DNA of 64,000 nucleotides, taken from Halobacteriovoraceae bacterium (GTDB lineage: Bacteria > Bdellovibrionota > Bacteriovoracia > Bacteriovoracales > Bacteriovoracaceae). The DNA is taken from positions 372,001-436,000 of the forward strand of contig JACKAJ010000016.1 in the NCBI GenBank assembly GCA_020635135.1, given 5' to 3'. Of the stretch, positions 26,844-34,973 are shown one piece after another (position 1 is the first letter of the stretch; the number at the start of each line of letters is the position of its first letter). The notes under the pieces are model-generated. The model searched no databases. It worked only from the letters and a program-made list of their open reading frames with translations, and was not told the DNA's origin. Made by a program: the position numbers and the translations under genes.

Positions 26844-27944
26844 TTATTCCCATTCATATTTTACTTTCAATTCATTTAATCTATTAAACGGAATAATCCC
26901 GTCGTGTTGCAGTCTACCAACGACAATCCCTGGAGCAATGCCAATGGAATTAGCAAATTCTATAATTTTTGATTTACTAAAACTTTCTCCTTCAATTAAC
27001 TCTTTATATCTAGATTTACTTATTAAATGGTTTGAAGAAAAATTATTTGCTTCATCTTCTAGATCAGAACTATCGGATGTGCCATTTGAATTCAACTCCA
27101 CGAAAATCATCTTTTTGCTATGTAGTAATATATGTGCTGCTTCATGAAAAAAACTAAACCACAAATGATCATTTGATTTAAATCTTAAACTTAACTGAAT
27201 CAAAGCTTTATCCGCCCCAAGCCACCTTGCTGACCCACACACTGGAACACCTTTTAAAGCTGGAACAAATACAACTGCTACCCCCGATTCTGAACAAAGT
27301 TCAGTCAATTTAGGCACAAATACATTAGGATCAGTCTCTAGACTTAATCCTCTAATTTTTTCTAAACTATTCTTGAACTTTTGCTTATCAAACTTTTGAC
27401 AAAAAATATTAGTCGCTTCAATTTCACCTTTACGTAGCCATGCTGAAACTGACTCTAGTTTAGACTGATAAACACTTGATCTTTTAAAAGAAACATCAAC
27501 TTCTTTCCAAGTAGCCCTCCATTGATTAGGTGAGGCAACTCCAAAGAAATTTAACAATTCTATAGATTGTTCAATAGTATTTCTTCCTTTATCTTTTAGC
27601 CAACTTTTATTAATCATCTCTCTTACTGGAAACCCCATTAGCCATCCCTTATGCTCTTCAAGGCGATTTCTCTCATCGATTTCGGCTAAATACTGTCTAT
27701 AATTTGATTCCCTAGAATTCCAAAATTCTGCCGGTACACCAAGAACTCTCTCAAACTGTATCGCAGTTTCTGGAGTAATTGCCGTCTTTCCCTTAACAAT
27801 TTCATTTATTGTTTTAAGAGGTCGGCCAGCACGATCAGCAAACTCCTTTTGAGACATACCGCGATCGTCCAACAACTCCTCTAGCGTTTCACCAGGAGGA
27901 GATACATAATCAGGCTTATACTCATTTATGATTTTGTTATTCAT
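26844..27944 (-). CDS. HigA-type XRE antitoxin fused to ImmA/IrrE metallopeptidase
   Basis: 366 aa. Residues about 15-75 are an XRE/HigA helix-turn-helix (PGETLEELLDDRGMSQKEF, then TITPE-like AITPETAIQFERVLG). The C-terminal half has the zinc-peptidase motif H267-E-A-A-H271 followed by ILLH, the ImmA/IrrE family. Such proteins neutralise or repress through the HTH and can be switched by cleaving a regulator. Overlaps the upstream HigB toxin gene by 8 nt. Confidence 0.9.
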   Translation of the reverse strand: MNNKIINEYKPDYVSPPGETLEELLDDRGMSQKEFADRAGRPLKTINEIVKGKTAITPETAIQFERVLGVPAEFWNSRESNYRQYLAEIDERNRLEEHKGWLMGFPVREMINKSWLKDKGRNTIEQSIELLNFFGVASPNQWRATWKEVDVSFKRSSVYQSKLESVSAWLRKGEIEATNIFCQKFDKQKFKNSLEKIRGLSLETDPNVFVPKLTELCSESGVAVVFVPALKGVPVCGSARWLGADKALIQLSLRFKSNDHLWFSFFHEAAHILLHSKKMIFVELNSNGTSDSSDLEDEANNFSSNHLISKSRYKELIEGESFSKSKIIEFANSIGIAPGIVVGRLQHDGIIPFNRLNELKVKYEWE

Positions 27945-28269
27945 GGGTGTCCTCTATTCCTGTTATTTTTACGCTCTTTACAGAGCTCCAATCTATTCTT
28001 CCATTATCTTTCGTCTCGTAAGGCTCGTTAGGAATGAAAATTAAACGGTATTGGCCTACTAAATCCAACGAAAGTTGCCCTTTTCTTGGGCCTTTAAGCT
28101 CGTGACACCTTCCTGGTAACTTTTGCATAACCATTAGCGTTGCTGCTGCCCTTAGATTATTCAATCTATTGTTTAGCTTTCTTGCCGTTGGTTCTCCAAA
28201 TGTTTTTACTGACTCTTTAAATTCATTACACTGTTTTTTTAACTTGTTCGTCTTGAACGTGAGCTCCAT
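27937..28269 (-). CDS. higB: HigB-type toxin (RelE superfamily)
   Basis: 110 aa. Typical of the HigB group encoded before a HigA-ImmA protein: FGEPTARKLNNRLNNLRAA, then M-Q-K-LPGRCHELKGPRKGQLSLDL and the core strand QYRLIFIPN, ending VKITGIEDTHE. Predicted ribosome-dependent or tRNA/mRNA-directed ribonuclease. First gene of the cassette, with a TAACCG-N13-CGGTTA palindrome upstream. Confidence 0.87.
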   Translation of the reverse strand: MELTFKTNKLKKQCNEFKESVKTFGEPTARKLNNRLNNLRAAATLMVMQKLPGRCHELKGPRKGQLSLDLVGQYRLIFIPNEPYETKDNGRIDWSSVKSVKITGIEDTHE

Positions 28270-28279
28270 GCTACAATCC

Positions 28280-28304
28280 TAACCGATATTATTATTAACG
28301 GTTA
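28280..28304 (-). promoter_or_regulatory. Candidate operator of the HigB-ImmA-nuclease operon
   Basis: Inverted repeat TAACCG (28280-28285) and CGGTTA (28299-28304) with a 13-nt AT-rich spacer, starting 11 nt before the toxin ATG. A second half site (TTAACCTTAACC on the minus strand) continues outward. Position and symmetry suit autorepression by the HTH protein. Confidence 0.55.
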
Positions 28305-28373
28305 AGGTTAATAAAAGATTAACACAAAATCAAGTCCAAATCAATCTTTAGTTGCTAAGCTATTGAAAATACG

Positions 28374-28398
28374 AAAAAGGGGGAGCTGCAAAGCCCCC
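28374..28398 (-). terminator. Rho-independent terminator
   Basis: On the minus strand GGGGGCTTTGCAGCTCCCCC forms a strong hairpin followed by TTTTT. It separates the nuclease gene at 28610 from the toxin operon promoter, though about 210 bp of repeats lie between the nuclease stop and the hairpin. Confidence 0.75.
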
Positions 28399-28421
28399 GT
28401 TATTCAGTTAGTTTGGAAATG

Positions 28422-28444
28422 GTGCAAGCAGACTTTTTGCTGAC
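28422..28444 (-). repeat. Inverted copy of the 23-nt hairpin motif
   Basis: GTGCAAGCAGAC...TTGCTGAC is the reverse complement of the motif closing the 97-bp repeats, with one mismatch. It faces copy B (28568-28590) across 123 bp, so the pair could form a long hairpin. This stretch (28270-28609) holds no gene, only operator, terminator and repeats. Confidence 0.7.
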
Positions 28445-28498
28445 TTTGCGTTAATAAGCTACAAACTTATCTTTTCTTGATCTAAACACAAATGGAAA

Positions 28499-28596
28499 TA
28501 AAATACTTTGAAATACTTCCAGCAATACTCAATTATACAATTTTTTATTAATAAAATTTGCCGCACCGTCAGCAAAAAGTCTGCTGGCACTATATT
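28499..28596 (+). repeat. 97-bp direct repeat, copy B
   Basis: Near-identical to 25501-25597 (five differences including one indel), same orientation. It lies 13 bp 3' of the stop of the second nuclease gene. Flanking bases outside the repeats differ between the copies, so the shared block is sharply bounded. Confidence 0.85.
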
Positions 28597-28609
28597 TATA
28601 TTTGGCTCC

Positions 28610-29716
28610 CTAGGCCACTTCTTCAATACCCAGGCCACCAAAAATTTTGATTAACTTGATATTATGGTTTTTACAGATAGCCTTCATTTCATCTGTAATA
28701 TAGTCAGTAATGATAATGAACTCAGGATTATCTGAAATATCAAGTCCATGCTTTTTGTACTTCTCAATTAACTTAGATTTATTTTCTTTTACCCAAGTTG
28801 TGTATCGAAGATATTGATCATACCCACTTTTAACCCTTCTCTTTCTCGTCTTTACTTCAATAATTGCAATGTCTTTATTTTCTTTATTGATGGCCAACAA
28901 GTCTAGCCGAGCAAATTTACCGTCCTTCCAAGAAGCATGTGGCTGTCTATCAATGATCGTAAGTTCTGGCATAATTTTATGGATATTCTCTTCAATCCAA
29001 GTCTCAAGAAACTTCTCTGATGAAAAAAGATATTCTGTGTTAAGAATCTTCTTATACAGCTCTCGGTACTCGATTAAGTCTATGATCTCTTGCTTCAGCT
29101 CGATGATTTCATCTTTAGCACTTAGTAGTTCTTCTAAATAATTTGAGGTTGCTTCAATTGGTTTGGATATAACTTCCTTAACTTCAGTTAATATGCTTTT
29201 ACCTTTTGACTGAGACAGATTCTCACATAGTAGTGAATCTTTACCATATCTCTTCAGATTACTAGGAACTGGACTGCCCTCGAGAGTGACATACCTGATA
29301 GATGATTGGCCTGGTACTTTAGGTGTTTGCCCTTCATCAAAATCCAAAGCCTGTATATTCTTTAATAAGAAGCTAGTTTCAAGATTAACAGAGCTTCTAT
29401 AGTAGTCTGGAATCAGATCCTTTTCTTTTGGAGTGCCAAGAACTAGGTCTTTTAACTCTGCTACATACCAAAGGTTCCCGTCCTTGTTCACAGACCTTGG
29501 AACTTTTGTTGTATAAAGAAAGCAATAAACGGGTTCGTTGTTATCTAACTGCTCTCTTATGACTTCATACTTGCTCTGAGCAATTCCGTTAACCCTTCCC
29601 CAATGACAAGCACCATGCTTATCTAGAACTTCTCGATGAGCATCAATAGTTACGATGTCGTTGGTATCTTTGTTCCAGGCGTAATACTGAAACTTCAAAA
29701 CAATGTGCATAGTCAT
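28610..29716 (-). CDS. Two-domain nuclease: possible PUA/EVE-like reader plus NucS/DUF91-like PD-(D/E)xK domain
   Basis: 368 aa. C-terminal nuclease: Asp272 in ARLDLLA and Glu287-Val-Lys289 in IAIIEVKTRKR, after W-I-E-E-N-I-H-K; this is the NucS/DUF91 pattern. Residues about 195-225 are coiled coil. The N-terminal 130 residues (ACHWGRVNGIAQ, PVYCFLYTT, LWYVAELKDL, IPDYYR) look to me like a PUA/EVE/ASCH-type barrel, the kind that reads modified bases in type IV restriction enzymes; this is tentative. Encoded alone next to the repeat-bounded cassette. Confidence 0.65.
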   Translation of the reverse strand: MTMHIVLKFQYYAWNKDTNDIVTIDAHREVLDKHGACHWGRVNGIAQSKYEVIREQLDNNEPVYCFLYTTKVPRSVNKDGNLWYVAELKDLVLGTPKEKDLIPDYYRSSVNLETSFLLKNIQALDFDEGQTPKVPGQSSIRYVTLEGSPVPSNLKRYGKDSLLCENLSQSKGKSILTEVKEVISKPIEATSNYLEELLSAKDEIIELKQEIIDLIEYRELYKKILNTEYLFSSEKFLETWIEENIHKIMPELTIIDRQPHASWKDGKFARLDLLAINKENKDIAIIEVKTRKRRVKSGYDQYLRYTTWVKENKSKLIEKYKKHGLDISDNPEFIIITDYITDEMKAICKNHNIKLIKIFGGLGIEEVA

Positions 29717-29791
29717 ACTGTTCTATTCGGGAAAATTCATGATTTCCTGAATTTTATTGCCACAGTATAATGCTCAAATATAACGGGTTTT

Positions 29792-30157
29792 CTACTCTTT
29801 AGAGCAGTCTACATTTACTTCTAAGCCCCCAGCCACTTCAGAACTAAATACATAGACATCTGCTCCTCCACTTCCAGTAATCCAAAATTTAAAAGTTACA
29901 CCTTTATGATTATCGCAAATCGCTTTCACTGCTTCATCTACTTTGGCCCCAACTTTTTTAAAAGGTACCAAAACCTTATCCAGTGTGCTCTTTTCCTTGT
30001 CACCTTTCTTGCTGGCAAAGACAGCATCTAAACCATACATCGCAACAGGTTGCTTACTTTTTCCTGTTACGGTCGCTGAATTGAATATCATCCCTCCTTC
30101 AGCAAAGGCTGATAAAGAAATAAACAGAGCTCCAATTAGTACAATCGAAATTTTCAT
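29792..30157 (-). CDS. Small exported protein, unknown function
   Basis: 121 aa with a signal peptide (ISIVLIGALFISLSAFA, then EGGMIF). Mature part of about 100 residues, two cysteines (AICDNH and VNVDCSKE) that may pair. No family recognised. It lies between the nuclease gene and the tmRNA, 230 bp from the latter. Confidence 0.65.
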   Translation of the reverse strand: MKISIVLIGALFISLSAFAEGGMIFNSATVTGKSKQPVAMYGLDAVFASKKGDKEKSTLDKVLVPFKKVGAKVDEAVKAICDNHKGVTFKFWITGSGGADVYVFSSEVAGGLEVNVDCSKE

Positions 30158-30345
30158 AATTCTCCTTTTCTAAAATCTTAATACTTAAGCTGCCAAATGT
30201 TTAAGCAAAGTTGTGGTGATCTAAATTGCTTACCACGGCCCTTCACCACAAAATTACGCAAATGGGTTAATTTCGGCTTATTTTGGTTAATACAGATAAG
30301 AAGAACAAAAGCTCTGATCACGTCTAGGTTATTGTTATTATTAAA

Positions 30346-30371
30346 ATAAAAAAGCCCTCGGATGAGAGCTT
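30346..30371 (-). terminator. Rho-independent terminator of tmRNA
   Basis: On the minus strand AAGCTCTC-ATCC-GAGGGCTT is followed by TTTTATTTT. It lies 17 nt beyond the CCA end of the tmRNA. Confidence 0.8.
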
Positions 30372-30387
30372 ATTTTTAGTCTAGGTC

Positions 30388-30757
30388 TGGTGGAGGTGGC
30401 GAGAATCGAACTCGCGTCCAAAAGTTAATCCAGCAAAGAGTCCTACGTGTGTGTTCCCAATAAGCCCTGGGACCGGCTTACAACTTTTAGCTAAACGTTG
30501 CCAAAACTCAGTTCAATTTTTATGGAGTTGTACTGACGAATCTCCAGATGATTTCTTTTACCGTCGGACCATCAACAGACTTTACCAGCTTTTTGTTATC
30601 GGTGCTGGCCCCTCATTAGCTACGTAATCGTAGATTAGGCAGCTAAAGCGAAATTTTCTTCGCCATTTAAAATTTGATCTCCTTTTTAAGAGGCCGGGAG
30701 ATCAACCTCTACACGCACTCAATCTTTCATAACCCCTGTCGAAACCAGTGCACCCCC
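30388..30757 (-). ncRNA. ssrA: tmRNA
   Basis: 370 nt. Acceptor strands GGGGGTG (5') and CACCTCC-A-CCA (3') pair, with one G-U. The 3' T-arm reads GCGAGTTCGATTCTCGC. The tag frame reads N-G-E-E-N-F-A-L-A-A then TAA, with the standard ALAA degron. The 5' side has the expected TGGTTTCGACAGGGG D-arm-like segment. It rescues stalled ribosomes with SmpB. The resume codon is uncertain: the codon before Asn is TTA, not the usual Ala. Confidence 0.95.
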
Positions 30758-30775
30758 AAGAGTCATGTAAGCGCC

Positions 30776-30781
30776 ATTATA
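30776..30781 (-). promoter_or_regulatory. -10 box of ssrA
   Basis: A perfect TATAAT on the minus strand 18 nt before the mature 5' end of tmRNA, leaving a short leader for RNase P to remove. I see no good -35 hexamer at the standard distance. Confidence 0.5.
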
Positions 30782-30809
30782 GCAAAAAAACGGATTGAAA
30801 GGTAGTAAA

Positions 30810-32201
30810 TTATTGGGACAGCTCGTCAGGTTCAAAATCCAGGAGACGCGCTTCTTTAGCGGCTTCTCGCGCTTGAATGATCTCTTCCAGCAGATCATTT
30901 TTTTGTTCATCCGGCATATCGCTATTCTTGATGTCTTTTAAAACCAGGCGATCCATTTCCAAAATATTTTCTTTGAGCTCGGCCATTTCTTCTAATGTCA
31001 CATAGCTTTGGTCATCATAGGTATTCAATTCATCAATAATGCGATTGAGGCTGGGAGTATCGGGTCTTTCCACGTGGAGGCCTAAAAAGCCATTAAATTC
31101 TTTCTCCACATTTTCAGATAAATCTTCGAGCAATCCGTCCTCAGTGAACTCCACTCTCCTCTCTCGAATATTCATTTTTAGAATTTGATCATTATCAGTC
31201 AGCTGATAAGTTAATTCGAAATTTTCATAGGAGTGAATATAAATGGAAGTATTTTTAATCTCTCCTTTTTTATTGGTCATCACTAAAGTCGCCGTTTGCT
31301 TTTCTAAGCTTTTCATTTGAGGAAACTTGCTTAAGTTTTTCATATAAAATGAATTTTTATGAGGTTTATAGAGTAAATTGATATGATCTTCATCGACTCT
31401 AATCCATTGTTTTATATTTTTATTATCAAGATCTTCGAAAAGCAATTGCCCGTTTTGAACTTTCTTTAATCTTCCGACAAAAAGTTTGAGGTCATCTGTA
31501 CTGCCCAAAAAGATTGTGGGAGGATGGCCATACCTAACATTAAAATCAAATCTTTTTAAAATCAAAATACTTCCTATTTTTGATTTTAATGATTCAAGAT
31601 CTTCTTCAATCAAAACCTGGTACTTGTTTTCGATATATGAATTGTGGACATAAAGATCATGAATGAGTTGTCTTTTCTTAAGTCTCATATCTTCAAAGTT
31701 TTCTTTGAGAATAGCCCCTTTCCAGTTTGCGACAAATAGATCCTGTTTTCTTACTAATTCCTGTAGGTCGCGAATCATACTTCCATATTTATCATTTCCA
31801 TATTTTTTGATTCGTTCACTTAAACTCCACCCTTTTTTGCCTAAATAGGAAAAGAAATGCCCAAAGAGGTATGCATTTGCCATTCCAAGAGCACAACTTC
31901 CTAAAACACCTACCCCTAATTGATAATGAAGAATAAAAGGTAAGGCCAAAAAATAAGCATGAGAAAGAATTGGCGCTAAATAATCTCCACAAGAACGAAG
32001 ATTATTTAATTTAATTAAATAATCATTGAGTTTATTAGAATTATCATTATAAATCGTAAAATCTCGAGAATTGAGTTCAAACTTATTATTGATATCACAA
32101 ACTTCATAACTGTCTTTAAGAAAAGGTTTGAGCTCCTCATTCGCAATAGAAGATGAAACTCCGACAATAAAGAAAAAAAGAGTTAAGCTTATTCTCTTCA
32201 T
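30810..32201 (-). CDS. Exported protein, tandem paralogue of the next gene upstream
   Basis: 463 aa. Signal peptide (ISLTLFFFIVGVSSSIA), then a conserved VCDINNKFELNSRDF segment, two hydrophobic stretches around residues 90-135 (AYFLALPFILHYQLGVGVLG), and a highly charged C-terminal half ending in helices NSDMPDEQKNDLLEE. The neighbouring gene shares this plan throughout, so this is a duplication. Family unknown; probably membrane-associated in the envelope. Its ATG overlaps the upstream stop by one base (TAATG). Confidence 0.7.
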   Translation of the reverse strand: MKRISLTLFFFIVGVSSSIANEELKPFLKDSYEVCDINNKFELNSRDFTIYNDNSNKLNDYLIKLNNLRSCGDYLAPILSHAYFLALPFILHYQLGVGVLGSCALGMANAYLFGHFFSYLGKKGWSLSERIKKYGNDKYGSMIRDLQELVRKQDLFVANWKGAILKENFEDMRLKKRQLIHDLYVHNSYIENKYQVLIEEDLESLKSKIGSILILKRFDFNVRYGHPPTIFLGSTDDLKLFVGRLKKVQNGQLLFEDLDNKNIKQWIRVDEDHINLLYKPHKNSFYMKNLSKFPQMKSLEKQTATLVMTNKKGEIKNTSIYIHSYENFELTYQLTDNDQILKMNIRERRVEFTEDGLLEDLSENVEKEFNGFLGLHVERPDTPSLNRIIDELNTYDDQSYVTLEEMAELKENILEMDRLVLKDIKNSDMPDEQKNDLLEEIIQAREAAKEARLLDFEPDELSQ

Positions 32202-33586
32202 TATTCCTCCAACTCAAGCAGCCGGATTTCTTTGGCGACTTTCCGCGACTCTTCAATTTCTTCGAGCAAATTATTTTTTTCATCGACAGGCATATCGCTA
32301 TTTTTAATATCCTCTAAAACCAGCTGATCCATCTCCGCTAGCCCCTCTTTGATCTCGCGAATTTCCTCACTGGTGAGATAACTTTCGTCATCGATTTTAT
32401 CGAGCTCATTGATGATCCGATCGAGACTCTTATCGTCCGGTCTCTCGAGGTGAAGCCCTAAAAAACCGTTAAACTCTTTGAGGCCCTCATCGCTATAACG
32501 ATCTAAGTTAAGCCCGTCTTCTTCAAACTCCACCCGGCTCTCTTCAATATTGATTGTCTCAATTTTTTGAGAATTTACCCTTTGGTAAGTTAAAACATGA
32601 TCTTCGTAAGAGTGAATATGAATCAATTGATTTTCAATTTGAGCGAACTTATTCGTTAAAACCATGGTAGCCGTTTGCCCCGAAAGCCCTTCCAGGCTTG
32701 GGATTTTTCGCAAATTTTTCAAGTAAAATGAATTTTTCAAGGGTTTATAAAGTAAATTCACGTGGTCATCGTCGATTTTCACTGTGTATTCGAGGGCACT
32801 GTTATCGATATTTTCTAAAACGATTTTATCCCCTTGAACTTTTTTAATTCGCCCTACTAAAAATTGAAACTGATCAGAACTATCCAAAACCACTTCATTG
32901 GGGTTATAGCTTCTCACTGCAAATTCAAATCTCTGCAAAACAACCACTTCGCCTTTTTTGCCCTTGAGATCAGCGAGATCTTCTTTCACTAAAAACTGAA
33001 ACTTATTTTCAATCAACGAATTCGACAGGGCGAGCTCTCTTAACATCAACCTCTTGCTATGCAGGAGTTCTTCTGGAGAATGAAAGCGCTGACTTTTCGG
33101 CTCCGCAATATAAAAGGAATGTTTTTGAGCATTGGCATAGAGATCGCGAAAGATTTTTTCGTATTTATCTCGGGCATATTTAGCAATTATTTTACTCACG
33201 GTGCGATCTGATTCACGAAGGGCCACAAAGAGCTGACCAAACATAAAAGCATTCAGCCCCGCCATGGCGCAACCACCGACAAAGCCACCTAAATTAAATC
33301 CCAAAATAAATGGTAGGGCGAGAAAGACACTGCTATTAATGGCACTTCCCAAAAAGTCTCCACATTTCTCAACAAAATTATATTTCTTAACAAGTTTTTG
33401 AAGTTTCTCTTCCGCTTCATCGGCGAGCACAAAGTCTCGGGAATTTAAATCTAATGAATTGTTAATTTGGCAAACATCCCCATAGGATTTTCGAAAGGGC
33501 CGAGCATCTTCTAAAGCCTTGGCAGGGACGATCGCGACACTTCCCCACACAAATATGGCCATGAATAAACGATTGATATAAATCAT
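32201..33586 (-). CDS. Exported protein, tandem paralogue
   Basis: 461 aa. Same architecture as the gene it overlaps: signal peptide to A-K-A, VCQINNSLDLNSRDF, hydrophobic SSVFLALPFILGFNLGGFVGGCAMAG, shared motifs YKPLKNSFYLKNL, EFNGFLGLHLERPD and NSDMPVDEKNNLLEE. The C-terminal third is mostly acidic helix. No known domain seen. Probably co-transcribed from the kinase-like gene upstream, 83 bp away. Confidence 0.7.
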   Translation of the reverse strand: MIYINRLFMAIFVWGSVAIVPAKALEDARPFRKSYGDVCQINNSLDLNSRDFVLADEAEEKLQKLVKKYNFVEKCGDFLGSAINSSVFLALPFILGFNLGGFVGGCAMAGLNAFMFGQLFVALRESDRTVSKIIAKYARDKYEKIFRDLYANAQKHSFYIAEPKSQRFHSPEELLHSKRLMLRELALSNSLIENKFQFLVKEDLADLKGKKGEVVVLQRFEFAVRSYNPNEVVLDSSDQFQFLVGRIKKVQGDKIVLENIDNSALEYTVKIDDDHVNLLYKPLKNSFYLKNLRKIPSLEGLSGQTATMVLTNKFAQIENQLIHIHSYEDHVLTYQRVNSQKIETINIEESRVEFEEDGLNLDRYSDEGLKEFNGFLGLHLERPDDKSLDRIINELDKIDDESYLTSEEIREIKEGLAEMDQLVLEDIKNSDMPVDEKNNLLEEIEESRKVAKEIRLLELEE

Positions 33587-33669
33587 GATAGTTTTATCGG
33601 ATGACTCTTAAGATGCTTCAGATAAAGAAAATATAGAGGAAAAGTCGTCTCTTTACTTGAATGCTTTAA

Positions 33670-34887
33670 TCAGTCACTAAAGACGTAAGACTCCCCTTTA
33701 TTTTTAATTTTCGCTTCAATAAACCTGACCAACGCACTCTTTCTTTTGAGAGAATCCGCGATCAACTCTTCTGGAAGAACGTCTTGGAGAAGTTCTTTTA
33801 ATAGCTCATCGTTCAAACCTTTTACTCGCATATACTGTTCGCGATTTATGGGAAATTCAAATTTTGATAGAGTCGTAAATCTTTTAGAGTAAATCAACAT
33901 TTCATCGGGGGCGAAAGCAGCTCCTCCATCGATGGGAATATAAACGTATTGATGATCAAGTTTTCTTAAAACGATGAAATTTCGTAAATCTCCCGCTCCC
34001 GTTGTATAGCGAGCGTAGTTTCCACGGTAACGGTCAACATTTCCAATGATGTAATCAAACATTTGAAATTGATTTTTGGGAGGAATAACATAATCCACTT
34101 GCAAAATCCGAGGGATCATCAATTGGATCGTTATATCCTCTCCTTTAACAATTTTGTATTCGGAACGAAGAGCCTTTCTTCTCACGAGAAGAGGTGTGTA
34201 ATTTTTTAAAAGCATGCCATAGATATAGGCTCCTGCTTCATTAAGACTTGTGTGATGAACGATCTTTTTTTCCCCTTCGGCCCTCCAAGGAGAATAAAGA
34301 TGAATTTCTTGATTCGGTTTTACCAACACCATCGTACCATTATCTGTGTGAGCAAGGTAAGTTGGGGTAGCCGATTCCTTGGCGATTTCTTTTACGATCG
34401 TGACGTTATTTTCATAAAGATAGTTTGCAACCTGAATCTTTAAGCCCAAGGCCCTTTTTGACTCTCCTGCGATATCAAAATAGACCATAGCCGATTGGTA
34501 GTATCCTTTCGATTCTAATATTTCCCCAAAAATGACGTAAAATTCATTATGAAAACTAGGATGAATAGAGAGGTCAAATGCTTGAAGCCCAATAAACACA
34601 ATTGAATCGTTACTCTTCCTAGACGCGTTCAAAGATTCTTTTCTAAAGGCTCTTATAAAATTCAAAGAATGAATAGCGTGCTCTTCAGCTTTATGTCCTT
34701 TACTCAATTTCGTGGTGTCTTTTAAGAGCGCATTATAGGCTTGTTGGTACTCGCGAGACGTCGGGTAATTCTTGGCCAGCAAGTAGTTTTTGAGAGCAAA
34801 TAACTTATCACAAAATGAAGCCTCTGCACGATAAGAGAAACTGCTTACGAAAACAATAATGAAAAAAGTGGTGATAAACTTCACCAC
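33670..34887 (-). CDS. Exported atypical-kinase-like protein (PI4K/FAM20/HipA-type core)
   Basis: 405 aa with a signal peptide ending A-E-A before SFCDKL. Residues about 30-160 are helical. The rest resembles the fold shared by PI3/4-kinases, FAM20 and HipA: NGTMVLVKP (ATP-binding Lys, about 190), NEAGAYIYGMLL (helix-C Glu), FDYIIGNVDRYRGN (catalytic Asp-Arg and Asn, about 279) and YIPIDGGAAF (metal Asp, about 315). All key residues are present, so it is probably active on proteins or lipids in the periplasm or outside the cell. The assignment rests on motifs I recognise by eye. Confidence 0.6.
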   Translation of the reverse strand: MVKFITTFFIIVFVSSFSYRAEASFCDKLFALKNYLLAKNYPTSREYQQAYNALLKDTTKLSKGHKAEEHAIHSLNFIRAFRKESLNASRKSNDSIVFIGLQAFDLSIHPSFHNEFYVIFGEILESKGYYQSAMVYFDIAGESKRALGLKIQVANYLYENNVTIVKEIAKESATPTYLAHTDNGTMVLVKPNQEIHLYSPWRAEGEKKIVHHTSLNEAGAYIYGMLLKNYTPLLVRRKALRSEYKIVKGEDITIQLMIPRILQVDYVIPPKNQFQMFDYIIGNVDRYRGNYARYTTGAGDLRNFIVLRKLDHQYVYIPIDGGAAFAPDEMLIYSKRFTTLSKFEFPINREQYMRVKGLNDELLKELLQDVLPEELIADSLKRKSALVRFIEAKIKNKGESYVFSD

Positions 34888-34973
34888 TTTAGTATAACAA
34901 TAATTTGTAAAAAATTATTCAGAGGATTGAGACTTCCCAACTAATCCCGAGAGATCCAGTTGGGAATTTTACA

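Noticed and set aside
25501..30757. Genomic island integrated at the tmRNA 3' end
   Set aside because: tmRNA is a common attachment site, but no integrase and no second copy of its 3' end were found.
30719..30910. Minus-strand frame of 63 codons
   Set aside because: Lies over the tmRNA 5' end and the end of the neighbouring gene; no coding signal.
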